Positions 12,996-25,932 of a DNA stretch of 64,000 nt are shown piece by piece. The notes below the pieces were generated by a model. The model did no database searches. It was not told the DNA's origin and saw nothing but the letters and a program-made list of their open reading frames with translations. Position 1 is the first letter of the stretch. The number at the start of each line of letters is the position of its first letter. The translations under genes were made by a program, and so were the position numbers. Source of the stretch: Vespula vulgaris (Eukaryota; Arthropoda; Insecta; Hymenoptera; Vespidae); contig NC_066593.1 in NCBI RefSeq assembly GCF_905475345.1, positions 3,787,274 through 3,851,273 on the forward strand, given 5' to 3'.

Positions 12996-13134
12996 GTATA
13001 TCAGCTCGGTCACGCGGAAACCGGAGGTATATACATAGTAAGTACGGGTCAGTCGTCGGAATTTATCGAGTCTCCGCGGCACTCTCCGGTTTTAACTGTT
13101 AAATGTTAACTGGAGCATGAAGCCACGGGAATAG
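12996..13134 (+). promoter_or_regulatory. Candidate promoter and non-coding first exon
   Basis: A GC-rich patch holds an arthropod-type initiator TCAGTC at 13049-13054 (A at 13051), TATA-like strings shortly upstream, and a splice donor ATAG|GTAACT at 13135. The only short frame inside stops at once (MKPRE). It could be an upstream untranslated exon of kcc, 13.5 kb from its start codon, or of an unseen transcript. Confidence 0.2.
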
Positions 13135-13584
13135 GTAACTCTTTTGTTTTGCCCACTCCGGCCGTTCTTATTCCGTATTAAAGGCGAACGTCTTATCGAT
13201 TTCGAGAAAATCCATAGCTCGTACGAGATTCTTCGTTTCTGTCTATCTCTGTTTCTTTTCTATTTATCACTGTTTTTTTTTTCTTTTCTTTTCTGTTGCT
13301 TTCTTTTTTCTTCACCCTTTTTCTTTTTTTTTCTTTTCTTTTCTTTCTTTTTCCTTCCTTCCTTCTTTTTTTCTCTTCGCTCTTTGCGCTCGTTAAAAAT
13401 GAAAGTAAATTGATAAAATGTGCGGACGTTTATTAAAATTCACTTTGTGAATTCATTTATAATCGATCTCGAGTTCTTTTCGGTAATTAAAAACGAAACG
13501 AGGAAGATAGTTATTTAAAATCCTTTTTAATAAAAAATATTATTCATATTTCTCTTTCTCTTCTCCAGCTCTCGGTTTTTATTT

Positions 13585-14560
13585 ACGTTCTATATATGTA
13601 TATTCGTATCTTTATTCGAAATTAATCCTTTACCGATATCACTAATAATATTCTAACGATTAACTGTATTTTTTTATTCATTTTTATCTTCCCTTTCGAT
13701 ATACTGTAATTATTTCAATTTATTTTCCCATTCAAATCCGTAGCAATGAATTATTTTATACTCTTCTTCTTCGCTTGATTATATGTTCGATGCTTTTGTA
13801 TATATTCCTATCGTTATTATCTGATATCTAATTTAATATTTCTATATGTTCTGTTTCCGTATTTATCTAATAATATTCTATCGTTACTGCAGCGTAATTA
13901 TTTCTGTCTTTTCTATGAAAATGTATATAAATGAGTTATATACCCCTCTCTCTCTCCCTTTGTCTCTCTTTATATACATTCTATATCTTATACATTTCTA
14001 TCTGTGTTATCTAATACTGTATAAATCTCTTACGTATACATCTAATAATATTCTAATCTTTCGTAATAATATTCTATCGTTACTATCTCGTCATTATTAT
14101 TGTCTATTTTCTATCGAAATCCTTAGAAATGAATTATGATCCTCTCTCTCGTTCTTCTAGTTTCAATCATTACGTTTTATACCATGTATATTCCTATCGT
14201 TATTACTTTATACAGAATATTATCTGTATCTGTCTCTTACGTCCGTGTCTAATAATATTCTAATCTTCTATCCTTATTATCTCATCATTATTTCTATCTA
14301 TTTTCTATCAAAACCTATGGGTATGAATTATGATTCTCTCTTTCTCTCTCTCTCTCTCTCTTTTTGATACGATCGTTATGTACTACATCGTGTATATTCT
14401 TATCTTTATTATCTAATATCTAATATTATCTACATCTGTCACTTGTGTCCATGCCTAATAATATTTTCTAATCTGTTATCGTTATTATCTCGTTATTATT
14501 TCCATTTTTTTTTTATCGAAATCGATCTAAAATGAATAATATTTCTCTTCTCTCTCTATC
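13585..14560. repeat. Tandem array of about 205-bp units, five copies
   Basis: The core CTAATAATATTCT appears at 13642, 13867, 14042, 14249 and about 14455. Each is followed by a T-rich ATCGTTATTATCTC-like block, then TTTCTATCGAAATCC, GAATTATGAT, a CT run and TGTATATTCCTATCGTTATT. The order is the same in every unit, with roughly 75-90% similarity by eye. The unit at 13970 is shorter. The array grades into (TCTA)n. Confidence 0.88.
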
Positions 14561-14690
14561 TATTTATTTACTTATCTATCTATCTATCTATCTATCGATC
14601 TATCTATATATCAATCTATCTATCTATCTACCTATCTATCCATCTATCTATTTATCTATCTATTTATCTATTTATCTATATCTCTCTTTG
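14561..14690. repeat. (TCTA)n microsatellite
   Basis: About 120 bp of TCTA with TTTA, CCTA and CGTA variants, directly adjoining the 205-bp array. Confidence 0.92.
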
Positions 14691-14886
14691 GATCGTCGAA
14701 ATTTTCTTACTTAAAATACGTATATTATCTTATCGATTCAAAGCCTTGGGTAAACTTGAAGTAAAATTAAGAAAATAGTTTAGATATGAAGTACCATTAA
14801 TACCGAAGAGAATTCATAGAAAGAAAATGAGAAGTTCAAATTCGAGGTAAAACTTTAAACGAGATACCCGTTTAATTTATAGTTAG

Positions 14887-14939
<53 letters not shown>

Positions 14940-15560
14940 TTTATACACACATACATGCAATAAACAAATACACACACACACACACACACATGTACGTAGA
15001 TATAGAACACTTCTTACCTTTTTCGAGATTTCGTCTTACAGAATCATTCCGTTGGCATAATCCTTCTCTTTCCTTGTTACTCTCGTAGTAATCTGCTTGA
15101 AACACGTAGGCACCGTTGAATTTAGAGCACCCTGTACGCCTGGGGAATATACCGGGTGTACCGCAACCTACCGAACTATATATATATATTCATACGGATT
15201 GGAGACGCAGACTCCGTTGTATCGATCTGCTCTCGGAAAGAGAGGAGAACACGGGATAGATTCGAATTCAACACCAAGAGAGAGACAGAGAGAGACGCAC
15301 ACACATACACATACACTGGAACGTGGATGCAAAGAGATTGCGAGTTTGAGGAACCAATGGAACGATGATAGAACTGAGATACATGTGTATATATAATATA
15401 TATATACGCATACATATAAATATACCACACATACACGCACAAAAATACGAAACTGAAAAGAAATGTTTTGTTTTTATTGTTTCTCCATTTCCTTTTTTCT
15501 TTCTCCTTTTTTCTGATTTATTTTTTACCAATAATACGATGCACAGATTGAAAACACATA
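14691..15560. repeat. CT, CA and TA microsatellites with a short unique block
   Basis: (CT)n at 14890-14940, (CA)n at 14972-14990, AG/CA runs at 15275-15320 and TA/CA at 15385-15440. The unique piece at 15080-15270 is GC-richer and unremarkable. Confidence 0.75.
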
Positions 15561-17538
15561 GGTAACGTAACTACCTATATATCCGTCTATATCCTTAAGT
15601 TTAACTTCAAAAGGGAATAGAGAAAGAAGAACATTTTGAAGGACAAACTTCAATCCTTTTTTTTGTTTAAAAACAAAAAAGTCGAAATTCTGGCACGATC
15701 CTGTTACCACTTGGAAGGGAATTTCTCTTCATTAAAATCCACTTGAGAGACGTTGCCCTCGAAAATGTTACTTTCGAAAAGCGAGCTGAGAAACGTGTCC
15801 AAGCACCTCGAATAGATAGATACATACATACATACGTAGGTACGTACGTACGTACGTAAGTACGTACGTATTAGATACAAAGAGAACAATAAGTCGTCGA
15901 GCCCGATCGCTTTTGATAGAAACGGGTCATTTCGTGCAAAAATTGTCGTGGATATATAGGTGTAAGTGTACGGGTTCGCCTATGATGAAAATAATCCGAC
16001 TATAGCGAGATATTCGTTTCCAACAATAAAAACGATAGTTTCTAGGTTCCTAGGATGGGATGATAGAAAGGGGGATGGTTGTAGAACGGATTTCTAAGGG
16101 AAGAAACGTATATATTTGAGATATTTTGCTAGAAACGCTGAGAATTTCGTATGATAAGAGAAAACGGGACGAAAAACTACTTTGTTTCTTCTGAGCTCGA
16201 ACGTTTATTCCCTTGGATTCGTTCTTTCGTTACTTCTTACCTATAATCTTGGGATTTTTGCGTCACGTGGAAAATATCGTACGGTCGTAAGGAGAAAAGG
16301 AAAAATATTGTTCGCGCGATATGATTTTCTATTTCTTTTTTTATTATTTTTTTTTTTCTTTTTTTATCGTGGACACAGAACTGGAAGTTATTACGTTTCG
16401 TTCCAAATTTTCGATTTTTTTTTAATTAATTATTTACTCTCTCGTATCACTCGTATTCGTATTTGTTATTGACATACGACAATTGCAGATTGGTTTTATA
16501 TTAATGATAAAAAGATCGAAATGATTTTTTGTTGAAATATATAAAGAGTATATGTGTTCGTACGTACGTACATATGTACGGGGACAATTTGAGAAATTTG
16601 CGGCTCTCTTCTTTTTTATTTCTTTTTTAAGATATAAATATCTCGAAAATTTGATGAAAATATTTTATGTAATATCCAATAGAGAATTTAAAACTCGGTG
16701 ACGTCATTCAAAAAGTATTTTCCAAGCAGAATATTAACGAACGAAAAATAACAATATAAACCGGATCTTATCTATAATAATATTAATACTTAATAGATGG
16801 ACAAATATGAAAAAAGTAATGCACTTTCGTTATAAAAAGAAAAAAGGAAAGAAAAAAGTGATTATTATTACAATTACGCGAACGAAATATTTTCGAAAGT
16901 TTTTTTCTTTTTTTGTTCAAAACAATATAAATCGATATATTATTCAAAATTAAAAATAATTTGTTACTTTATACTACAACACCTATGTATCCTCTATTTC
17001 TTTTTTCTTGTCTTCTTTTTTTTAATGTTACTTTCTTTTATATACCATCAAAGAGATAAAGAAACAAATAGAAAGAAAAAGAAAGAGAAAAAAAGAAGAG
17101 AAATAACTTTAGAAGGATAAAATCGAATGGACGTTATGTCCGACGTCGAATCGTCGAACGGAACTACCGGATTATTCGTTGTTTCCTTTCAAAGGAAATC
17201 GGATTTCGTTCATGGATGGATCTCAATCTAAAAATTCCGAAGCGTAGAACGACTACCGAATTCCTACGGACCTTTTTTCGTTCTTTTTTCTTTTTTCTTT
17301 TCACTCCTCGTCGTTGTACGCGTCGCACAATCGGCAACGGCAAGTTAAATCGTCCCGCGCTTGTTTGAATCGTCGCATACCTATTACGAACTACGGGTTA
17401 GAATACGATCGATTTAATAGATCGATCACACAGGCAAAAAATAACACTCCTCTCTGCGACTTTTTGTTTTAAACGTTTGCGCTTGCGATTTTGAATTAAA
17501 CGTCGTTTCCTTCTCTTTTTTCTTTTTTTTGTTAATAT

Positions 17539-17571
<33 letters not shown>

Positions 17572-17727
17572 TGACAAAGTCACTCTATTTTGATTTTAAT
17601 TTTATTCTTTATTTTTTCTACTTCGTTCTTTTTTTTTCTAATGATAATTATTTAATTTTCTAATGAAAAAATGAAAAATAATACCATTGATGATAAATTC
17701 AATTAACTTAGTCTAAGAGTAATTTTT

Positions 17728-17767
<40 letters not shown>

Positions 17768-17780
17768 TGAATAATAATAA
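15561..17780. other. AT-rich DNA, no gene seen
   Basis: (TACG)n at about 15830-15870, (AAT)n at 17543-17572, (CT)n at 17733-17765, and purine/pyrimidine tracts. A CpG-richer part at 17120-17410 shows no protein-like frame. Confidence 0.5.
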
Positions 17781-18060
17781 TTATGTTAATAATGAAAAAA
17801 ATTCGATCGATTTCTTATAGCATCAAGTTATGGACCAATAACCGTTATCGGCTTATTCAGTTTCCCCTAAATATTTGCCTTTTATTAACACGGCTCGCAG
17901 TAATGATTCGCGACGGAACTGTTTACCAAATTAAGCTTCGCTTAAATTTCACGACGAGCCGTACTAGTAAACCCAGGGAAATGCGATTGTACAGCACACG
18001 AAGCAGATTATATCGTTAGTTCGAGCTAATTTGCTCGGATAGCGATCTTCGTAGTTGAAA
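17781..18060. other. Unique CpG-containing island
   Basis: A non-repetitive stretch with a 78-codon + frame that has no recognisable feature. It resembles a conserved non-coding element in base composition. Confidence 0.25.
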
Positions 18061-18098
18061 TAATATTGCGTTCTTCGACTAGTAGAAGATAATTCATT

Positions 18099-18147
<49 letters not shown>

Positions 18148-18852
18148 AGATAGATACTTATATGTATCTATCTATTGATTTTCTTCGCAAAATGTTCTTT
18201 TCTTTTTCTTCTCTCTCTTTTTTTTTTTTTCTTTACAAATTGTCCACGATAGACATCTTATCTATCGATTTCGTTATGGTGACCAGGTGTTCAAACGAAA
18301 CGAGCTAAGAACCGAGATCCTAGCTGCTTCGATTTTCTTTTTCAACAAAACTTATCCCTACCCGACTTATCTCGGTTGATAAATTTAATCTAGAAAAGAA
18401 AGGAAGTAATGGGTTAAGTTTAATCTCAAAACGAAGTTACGCGTTTAAACGGGTGTCTCTTTACGTGTGTAACGTTTAGATGATTTAGATGACGAAGATA
18501 AAATAACCCATGTTATAGATAACACGAATATTTTTTATCGACAACATCGTATCACGTTATAATTAATACATGAATACACACGTAAATATATTTCCGATTT
18601 AAATCTGATACACAGTACAAGTATGATACATACGTACGTACATATATACATACATAATATACAAACAATAACTCGAACCCAATTAAATTCATATTTTAGG
18701 AATATAGAAATATAGTTTTGTGGATATTTTTCATATGTCCAAGCACACATATACACGCACAACACACACACACATACATAAACATAAATCTGATTCGGAT
18801 TAAATCTCGTTGCAAGGCAACGGAATTAAATTCTCTTATGGATAAATTGAAC

Positions 18853-18900
<48 letters not shown>

Positions 18901-18926
18901 AGATAGACAGATAGATAGATAGATAA

Positions 18927-18966
<40 letters not shown>

Positions 18967-19241
18967 AGTCGTCTTGCAAATACAATAAGTTAACTTCGAA
19001 CTTGACGATAATTATCCTGGACTCTTGTCGAGCAACGAACGTGAAAGTGCTTATCGAATTATCCTTAAGAAACAAGTTGATAGCAAGAACGAAGGAACGA
19101 ACGAACACAAGTAAGCGTGACTCTGAAAGGTCTGAAAGGTCTGAAGACACCGAAAGCTCTGGAACAGCTAATAACTCATCGTCGAGTTATCAAAAGATAT
19201 TTCTCTTTCTCTCTCTCTCCCTCACATACATACATTATTTA

Positions 19242-19298
<57 letters not shown>

Positions 19299-19460
19299 CT
19301 CTACCATCGTCTCTCTATCTACGTGAAGCAAACTAAATCCTTCCGTTTAATTTCGAGGAGTCGAGGACAGCAGAAGGGATTTGCGTGAGCCCGTTGAAGA
19401 GAAATAGAGATAGAGAGATAGAGATAGAGAGAGAGAGAGGGAGAGAAACTAGAGAAGCTT
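18061..19460. repeat. Dense microsatellites
   Basis: (GT)n at 18102-18142, TA/CA repeats at 18620-18780, (GA)n at 18857-18898 continuing as (GATA)n to 18965, (CT)n at 19245-19296, and AG/ATAG runs at 19400-19447. 19000-19180 is unique sequence with a repeated CTGAAAGGT (19121, 19131). Confidence 0.88.
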
Positions 19461-20440
19461 GGACAGGTTATTAAAGCTGAAAGGAATAAGGAAGAGAGAA
19501 AACGACAAAAGGTCATAGACGTTAGATCCCTACGACGACGATGTTTATCGTGTGCCAGTAACACTTCAACTTGGTCCACGTTCACAGTAGCTGCATATCT
19601 TTGACCTAGATAAGAACTAAGAGTTCGAGCTTGCTTCTTCATCTTCTTCATCATCGTCTTCTTGTTCTCTTCCTCCTCCTCCTTCTTCTTCTTCTTACTT
19701 CATCTTCTTTCTCCTCGTGTTCCTCTTATTCGTCATCTTCTTATTTCCCTTCTTTACCACAAACCATGTCCACATAGCCTTAGGGCCATGGAACATTTTC
19801 CTCGACCCTTCTCGACTTTAGCCTATGCTTCGTTTAACATAGTTTGAATAAACGAACGATAGTGATATATGTATATATATGTGTGTGTGTATGTGGTTGT
19901 GTGTGTATAGACGATGATCATCTAACGATACTCTATCTATCTATCTATTCATCCATCTATCTCATCTATTCGCCGAAGGAATCAACGGAGAAAATCTTAT
20001 ATGCACGGCCATCCATTTTTGGGCATTCGTGCATGAAATATATATCATAGGGAAATGGATAGGTATCATCGTCGTTAAGAGAGAAAAAAAATAGAAAGAG
20101 AAAGAAAGAGAGAGACGATCGATAGATAATATTTTCGTGGGATATGAAGAAGATAAGAGGAAAACAAAGGTAAAAAAAAGAAAAGAAAAAGAAAATTAAG
20201 ATAAGTAACCTAAGAAGAAAGAGATATAAAAATGATAAGACCTTTCGTATGATTCTTCCTGTTATCCTCGAATCGAAAGACAAGAGGCATACCAGACTGT
20301 TAACGTTCGTATTATACAAACGTCTTGAACACTTTACTCGCTCGGTTCTCTTTCTCTATCTCTCTATCTCTCTATTTCTCTCTCTCTTTCTCTTTTCTAT
20401 CTCTATCTCTTTCTCTTTACTCGGTCGAGGTACGAGGGAG
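19461..20440. other. No gene seen
   Basis: Pyrimidine-rich DNA with CTT/CAT repeats at 19635-19740, a GT run at 19870-19910 and A/G-rich tracts at 20085-20240. Confidence 0.5.
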
Positions 20441-20700
20441 ATGATCGTCGTCGATATAGTGACGTCACATCCCACGGCAATGACGTAAAAGGCAGGGAGC
20501 GTTAAGTTACGCAAGCGTCGAGAAACGCAGGGAGTAGTAGGGTGCGCCTCGATCACCCAGTGCCCTACATTTCCCCCACTACTTGCCCATTTCTCTCCCG
20601 TTTTCACTACCCCTTCTCTTCCCCACCATCAACCCCTCTGAACTCTCCTCTCTCTCTCCCTCTCTCTCTCTATCTCCCTTTTCTCTACCACTCTCACCTA
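20441..20700. promoter_or_regulatory. GC-richer island with clustered bZIP-type sites
   Basis: TGACGTCA at 20460-20467, TGACGTAA at 20481-20488 and TTACGCAA at 20507-20514 lie within 55 bp. These match CRE/ATF and C/EBP or PAR-bZIP sites. The flanks carry a GC-rich, non-repetitive sequence followed by pyrimidine-rich DNA. It may be an enhancer or an unrecognised promoter; the target gene is unknown. Confidence 0.35.
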
Positions 20701-20935
20701 GCTTGCTAGCTAGCTAGCTAGCTAGCTAGCTATGTAGCTAGCTCGCACGAGCCACCCCTTTCTCTTCTCTCATATATATATACATATGCACATACATATG
20801 TATGTATGCATGCATGCATGTTTGTATGTATGTATGTATGTATGTATGCATGCATGCATGTTTGTATGTATGTATGTATGTATGTATGTATGATGTACGT
20901 ATATATGTACTTATGTACGTACGTACGTATATATC
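20701..20935. repeat. (CTAG)n followed by (TATG/CATG)n
   Basis: CTAG tetranucleotide repeats at 20705-20745, then TGTATGTATGCATG-type repeats at about 20795-20895. One sub-block (three CATG units, TTTG, then TATG units) is present twice about 40 bp apart. Confidence 0.9.
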
Positions 20936-23900
20936 TTTCTCTTTCTCCCTTTCTCTCTCTATCTTTCTCTTTCTCCTTCTCAGAGCTTATGGGGTGTCCC
21001 CGAGACTCTCGAAGCTGCCTACGTTCCCTTTGGGATCGTTATGGGCCTACGTGGAAATGCATAAGTAAACAAGAAAACAAACTTTTATCGGTCGTCCAAA
21101 GTACACGTGACATAAGTCGAACCAAGATCATTTCTTCCTACTTGTTGTTTTGAATAGAAAGAAAAAGAAGTTTTTCATCTCTTTCTATTATCCATCTATC
21201 TATGATGGTTTCGTTTTATTTATCTTCTCGAAGATTTTCATCGATCTTGGAAATGAGTTGTTTTATATCGTTTCATATAGCTATTGTTGAAAGATTAATT
21301 CCTTTTTTATTATTTTATATTTTTAATTTGTATTTGTTTTATTTTAAATTATTGTTACGGGATGTTTTATTATTGGATTTTATTGTATTTTGTTATTTTA
21401 TTCGTTCAATAAGACGTTTGCAATTTTAATACGACAAGAAACGATCGTTAAAAAATTATTTTTGATAATGGTCGATGTCAAGTACGTTTTCAAAGAAATT
21501 TTTAACGTCGAGTTATTTGAACTTAAATTTGGTATGCATGTATGCAAGTTTGTGTATTTATGTGATACGTTTAAACATTTTTAATTCTTTCCTGTTACTT
21601 GTTAAATAAAAAGAAAAACAAGCGTAAATCTTTGATCGTTTCATGTTATTTTTTTTTCTTTCTTTCTTTATTCATCTCTCAAGATATAGTTTTTTATAGT
21701 CGATGCATCGTATAAGAAATTAGATCTCCGGATCAGTTTCGCGAGCATCTATGTTATTAAACAGAACGACAAACATTTCCATTTACTTATTATTTCAGTA
21801 AATTATTATTGAAAATTTATAACCTTAACTCTCTGAACTTAAGTGAAATCATCAAGTTTATATATTCTGAAATTGGATATGTTAGAGCTTAACCCTTTCG
21901 AAAGCTATCACGAATGAAATTTCATCCGAAGTAAATTTGGGTTCCAACAACTACTACATAATTTAATTTTCAACAATTTCTCTAACGCCAAAATAATAAT
22001 AATAATAATAGTAGTAGTAGTAGTAATAGTAATAATAACAATAAACAATTGTAATTGAATTTCTTCTTCAAATTGATTTTTAAACTAAAAAAAAAAAGAA
22101 GAAAAAGTAACAGGTAATACACCAGAGTGAATTTTTATCTATAATAGGATTGATGATTGAATTTTTTGTGATAGCTTTTAATAGAAAAAAAAAAGAGAGA
22201 AGAAAGAGAAAAAGAGAAAAAGAAAGCAAAAGAAAAATATAAAAGGATAGTAATAAGAAAAATCGAGGAAATAGCATTCGCGTGACAGTATAGTTTAGTC
22301 TTTTCGATACGTTGGCCTTTCGATAGTCCTTTTATATCCGAGAGTCATAGTATTCTCTCGACTTCAGTACCGTACTTATTCCTTTGAGATTGAATTTCCA
22401 AATAATAGTCGTCGTTGTCGTCGTCGTCGTCTTCGTCTTTTCGAGAAAAGTCGAATAATGTCCTGATTTTGCCTAAGCTTGTCGTATTGTCTCTCTTTGC
22501 GAATAAATCTTTCGATATCTTTTGAGGATTTAAGAAATAAAATGGCGAAATAACACAACGAAACAACGATCGTCAATATCGAATACATTGAAGCCTTTTT
22601 GAAGATTTTTTATTGTTAAAAATAAAAATTAAAAAAAATATATTATTCGCAAAAAGTATTACAAAAGATATTCTTCGTAAAAATTGACGTAGTAGGAAGT
22701 AGAAAATGTTAGGGCTCTCATGAAATCGTTATTTCTTGAAGAACCGTCGAAAGACGATAAACTTTAAAAGAGTTGGACGGTGAGAGGATGAAAATCGTTA
22801 AAAAGTTAAAGAAAACGTCGGAGTTGATTTTCTTTAATAATAAAGTCGCGTCGATAGCGTTTCTAACGCTCGTTGAAGTACTACGAGAGTAGGGTATCGA
22901 ATGCCGATGATTAAAATGAAAAAGAAAGAAAGTGCGAAAGGTTGGATATCGAAATTTTAAATTTAATCTACCCTTTTTTACAATGTCTGACGATTATATT
23001 TATACAGATTAACGATACACATATTTAATGATTGAAATTATTGACTATATATAATCCTTCGCAATAATTCTAAAAAGTTTGATGCATGTAGATTAAAAAA
23101 AAAAAAAAAAAGGAAAGGATATAAATAAAAAAGAAAAAGCAGAAAATTTATTTACTTTCCCGTTTTTTCTTTCTTTCTTTTTTTGTCCTATCTATCCTCA
23201 TCTCCTCGTCTATCGGATAAATTTATCTATGGATAAAAAAAGAATAAAAAATAAAAAGAGAAGAAGAGAAAAAAATTGGACTCCAGAGTCAACCGTATAA
23301 ATGAGACATTTTTGTAACCAACGTGAATTCTCTTCGGCAACTTATTTCGTCGTTTCATACGAATGCGACGAACTTTCTTTTTTTTTCTTCTTCTTCTGCT
23401 TTTTTTTTGGCTATTATTGCCAATGGAAATTTTCTAGGACAAGAAATGGGAAATAATTTGAAGACTAAGTTTCAAACTAGAAAGTTACGAGACAAAACGT
23501 AGTCGAGTTCTAACGTACCATCGCGGAGCAAAAGTAAATTTCGGTTAACATCAAGAAACTTCTCCAAGTGAGGAAAGTTTCGGGTCTATGTGAAAATTTC
23601 GCCCGATGGCGAATGAAATTAATTCGCTTATTAGGTATCCGCGTCTGTACATGTCCGATTAAAAGTTTCAAGTCTATCGAAGGTCCGAGAATTTTTTTTT
23701 CTTTTTTTTTTCTTTCTTCCTTTTTGCTTGCATAGATCTATCAAATGTGTAAAATCGAATAAAATATAACAAAGTATTGTGAGTCAACGTACATAAGTGT
23801 TAATATATGAGAGCTCGTACTTTTAATATTATTTTATTTTGATAAGAAAAATAAAAAAAAATAATAAATTCAAACACGTAGTTACATCAACATTATTTTA

Positions 23901-24480
23901 TTCATTACGATCTATTACATTTCAATCAACTTCGATATGCGTGTATATTATACGAATATATTTTTTTATTACTATTTACATAGGCACATGTGAAACATTA
24001 CGAAAGTTATATGGCAAAATTCAGGATGAATAAATTTCCCTCGAATATCGTCTAATAACATTAATTCATTATTTATAATATATGATATCAAAGTAGATTA
24101 CAAGAATAGACTAATACTATTTTAGAATATAACTATATTTATACGTAAATAATGCTATAGGCGATTACGATGTGTTACTATTTAAGTATTAAACCTTACA
24201 TCAAAAAAGGAATTTTATAATATCTATTAAGATATTTTAATATTGAAAGATCGTCATGAAATGTATCAATTGATTCACAATATATAAATATACACAGACA
24301 CATGCTCGATTTATATACATATACACGCATTTATATACACATATGTATATACACGATAATTATTCAAGTATACGACGAAGATACGCGAGAAGAAAAAGTA
24401 AAAGAGGGATAAAAAAAAATAATCAATCAATATATCCCAGCATCCCTGTTTAATTAAAGCGAAGTGGTAACCATAATAAA
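20936..24480. other. AT-rich DNA, no gene seen
   Basis: Short repeats only: (AAT/TAG)n at 21990-22045, (GTC)n near 22408-22435 and TA/CA at 24285-24355. 22720-22900 and 23440-23690 are less AT-rich and non-repetitive, without protein-like frames. Confidence 0.5.
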
Positions 24481-24649
24481 GATAAACGTCGATCGGTGAT
24501 GTGACCTCTCATGGAGGTTTTCGATCGGTCGGTTGGAAAATCGTCGGGCCGACTTTCGGCGCGACAAAGAAGGGGTGCACGGGCGCGGCGCGGCGCTGCC
24601 GCGAGCTCAGAACTAGGGGGATGAAAAGAGGTAGGTGGAGTTAGGGGTA

Positions 24650-24664
24650 GAGAGCAAGAGAGAC

Positions 24665-24701
<37 letters not shown>

Positions 24702-24755
24702 TGGATGGAAGCTGGGAGCTGGTGGGAGATTTTGCTGGAGCGGGGAAAGCTTGAC

Positions 24756-24789
<34 letters not shown>

Positions 24790-24977
24790 AGAGAAAAAGA
24801 GAGAAAGAGGGAGAGAGAGAGAGATAGAGAGAGAGAGAAAGCGCAGGCGCGGGACGAGGGTTGAAAAGCGGATGGGCTGCTCACTACGCCCGGGACATCG
24901 TGGCTCGACTATAAGAGGGAAAGAGAAAGATATAGAAATACTGGAAGAGTGAAGGAAGGAAGGAAGGAAGGAAGGAA

Positions 24978-25008
<31 letters not shown>

Positions 25009-25148
25009 GGAAAGGGAGAGAGGATGGAAAAAGGGGAGAGAGAAAGAGAGATGTAGAGAAAAAGAAAGAGATGCGAATAGAGAGAAAATGGAAGAGAGAT
25101 AAAGATAGAGAGAGAGAGAGATACGTACATAGGTGAAACACACGATAA

Positions 25149-25179
<31 letters not shown>

Positions 25180-25440
25180 CACGCATACCATACATAGATA
25201 TATACATACATACATATATACATACATAGGTGTAACACAAGATAGAGATACATAGGTGAAACATCGGAGGAGAGGTGCACAGAGAAGAGAGAGGGAAGGA
25301 GTGAGAGAGAGATGTAACATTGGAAGAGGAGAGGTACAGAGCTAAAGGGAGGATAGTATAGAGTGAGAGAGAGAGAGAGAGAGAGATGAAGAGGGAGAAA
25401 CAGAGAGAGAGAGAGAGAGAGGATGTGCGCGCGCGTAGAT
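24650..25440. repeat. AG, TA and GGAA microsatellite complex
   Basis: (GA)n at 24660-24695, (TA)n at 24757-24787, (GGAA)n then (GAAA)n at 24955-25010, and further AG runs to 25425. A short unit containing ACATAGGTG and AAACA recurs near 25126, 25225 and 25248. Confidence 0.9.
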
Positions 25441-25530
25441 CAGCGAGAGGAAGGAGAGAGAGCCCTGGAAAAGCCGGGAGTGTTCCTCTCCGACCCCCAT
25501 CAGTCGAGGTTTCCGCGAGGGAAAGCTACC

Positions 25531-25642
25531 CTCGCGTCGTCGCCGTCGCCGTCGCCGTCGCCGTCGTCGCCGTCGTCGTCGTCGTTTTCGTCGTACACGT
25601 CGTCGTATTCGCCGTTGTACACGTCGTCGCCGCCGCCGTCGT

Positions 25643-25680
<38 letters not shown>

Positions 25681-25760
25681 ATCGTCGTCGATCGTCGTCG
25701 ATCGTCGATCGTCGTCGTCGTCGATCGTCTTCATCGTCGTCGTACTTATCCCTATCGTCC
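25531..25760 (+). repeat. CGT/CGC trinucleotide array
   Basis: About 230 bp of (GTC/GCC)n with interspersed GATC-containing variants, strongly CpG-rich. It lies about 0.95 kb upstream of the kcc start codon. It opens long valine-, serine-, arginine- or threonine-rich frames in several phases, which argues that none of them is coding. Confidence 0.9.
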
Positions 25761-25885
25761 TCATCGTTATCGTCCTCGTGAGCTATCCCAAAGCTAGCTG
25801 GTAAAGAGTTAGCTAGCCTCGAAGATTGTACCCATCGGTGGGTGTGCGCGCGCGCCTCTCCCACGTCCTTCCGCGAGTGGGAAAG

Positions 25886-25932
<47 letters not shown>

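Noticed and set aside
24450..25320. Long - frames (up to 235 codons) rich in Ser, Leu and Phe.
   Set aside because: Direct translation of AG/GGAA repeats; several overlapping frames are open at once.
25342..25864. Val-, Ser-, Arg- or Thr-repeat frames on both strands.
   Set aside because: Products of the CGT/CGC array in every phase.
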